A DNA stretch of 64,000 nt from Dreissena polymorpha (lineage: Eukaryota > Mollusca > Bivalvia > Myida > Dreissenidae): contig NC_068360.1 of the NCBI RefSeq assembly GCF_020536995.1, positions 899,292 through 963,291 of the forward strand, in the 5' to 3' direction. Below are positions 63,683-64,000 of the stretch, one piece after another. A model generated the notes under the pieces. The model searched no databases. It was not told where the DNA came from and worked only from the letters and a program-made list of their open reading frames with translations. The first letter of the stretch is position 1. Each line of letters starts with the position of its first letter. Both the position numbers and the translations under genes were made by a program.

Positions 63683-64000
63683 CTGCGAGTGGAATAATTA
63701 ATTTTTTTTATGTACATTATGCACTATGCAAGAAAGTTTTAATGTTTACTTTGGTGTTTTATTGGATGAAGTCAAACTGTTCTTTTGGGAAACAGTACCA
63801 TTTATTACTGGTGAACTTTTCAATGCTTATAACAAAGTCAATATTACAAAACAGGCGGTCACTGACACTTACATGCAATTATATTGAAATTCAGAAAATG
63901 GCTACTGATTTTTTTTCAAAGTTTTCTAAACAGCCATGCAATATCTTTTGGCAGACATGTTTAATAACAAAATCATGTTTTGAAATTTGTTGGATGGGTC

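Overview
The window looks like nuclear DNA of a bivalve mollusc. It is AT-rich, with short exons, canonical splice sites, long introns, and dispersed repeats of the kind I know from heterodont clams and mussels such as Dreissena. That placement rests on memory of the repeats, not on a search. There is no bacterial, CRISPR or operon structure.

The main content is the 3' part of a reelin gene on the minus strand, from about 63682 down to a stop codon at 22442. I could join 32 coding exons with consistent reading phase, about 2,007 residues. They run from the B half of what is probably reelin repeat 3, through repeats 4 to 8 (each sub-repeat A, EGF, sub-repeat B), to a short basic C-terminal tail that matches the vertebrate reelin C-terminal region. 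Earlier exons (signal peptide, F-spondin-like part, repeats 1 to 3A) must lie beyond the right edge. Secreted reelin acts in the extracellular matrix through lipoprotein-receptor-family receptors.

On the plus strand, about 7053 to 14361 holds most of a second gene. It encodes a type I membrane protein: an invertebrate-type extracellular region with a DPDGDxVRCRWA motif, three EGF modules, a short Thr/Ser stalk, one membrane helix and a short basic cytoplasmic tail. Twelve exons were found; the 5' end was not. It is followed by AATAAA at 14463.

Left of that gene lie low-complexity DNA (1-205), a foldback-bearing repeat region (about 1566-3395) and a minus-strand Penelope-like reverse transcriptase copy (4456-6624). 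The stretch 14.5-21.2 kb shows no recognisable gene. A TRIM/NHL-like protein fragment lies at 21256-21504.

The reelin introns are crowded with repeats: MITEs with TTAA or TA ends, tRNA-like sequences, a TIR transposon nested in another repeat with a clear target duplication, hairpin-ended elements, and five tandem arrays (periods of about 21, 30, 41, 45 and 60-70 bp). The striking theme is how many of these sit exactly on reelin splice sites. One array repeats the 3' edge and donor of an EGF exon about eleven times. Another triplicates the acceptor of a repeat-7 exon and creates an in-frame alternative acceptor. A SINE tail appears to supply a splice donor. A MITE starts 4-5 bases inside an intron. 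One intron appears to use a GC donor.
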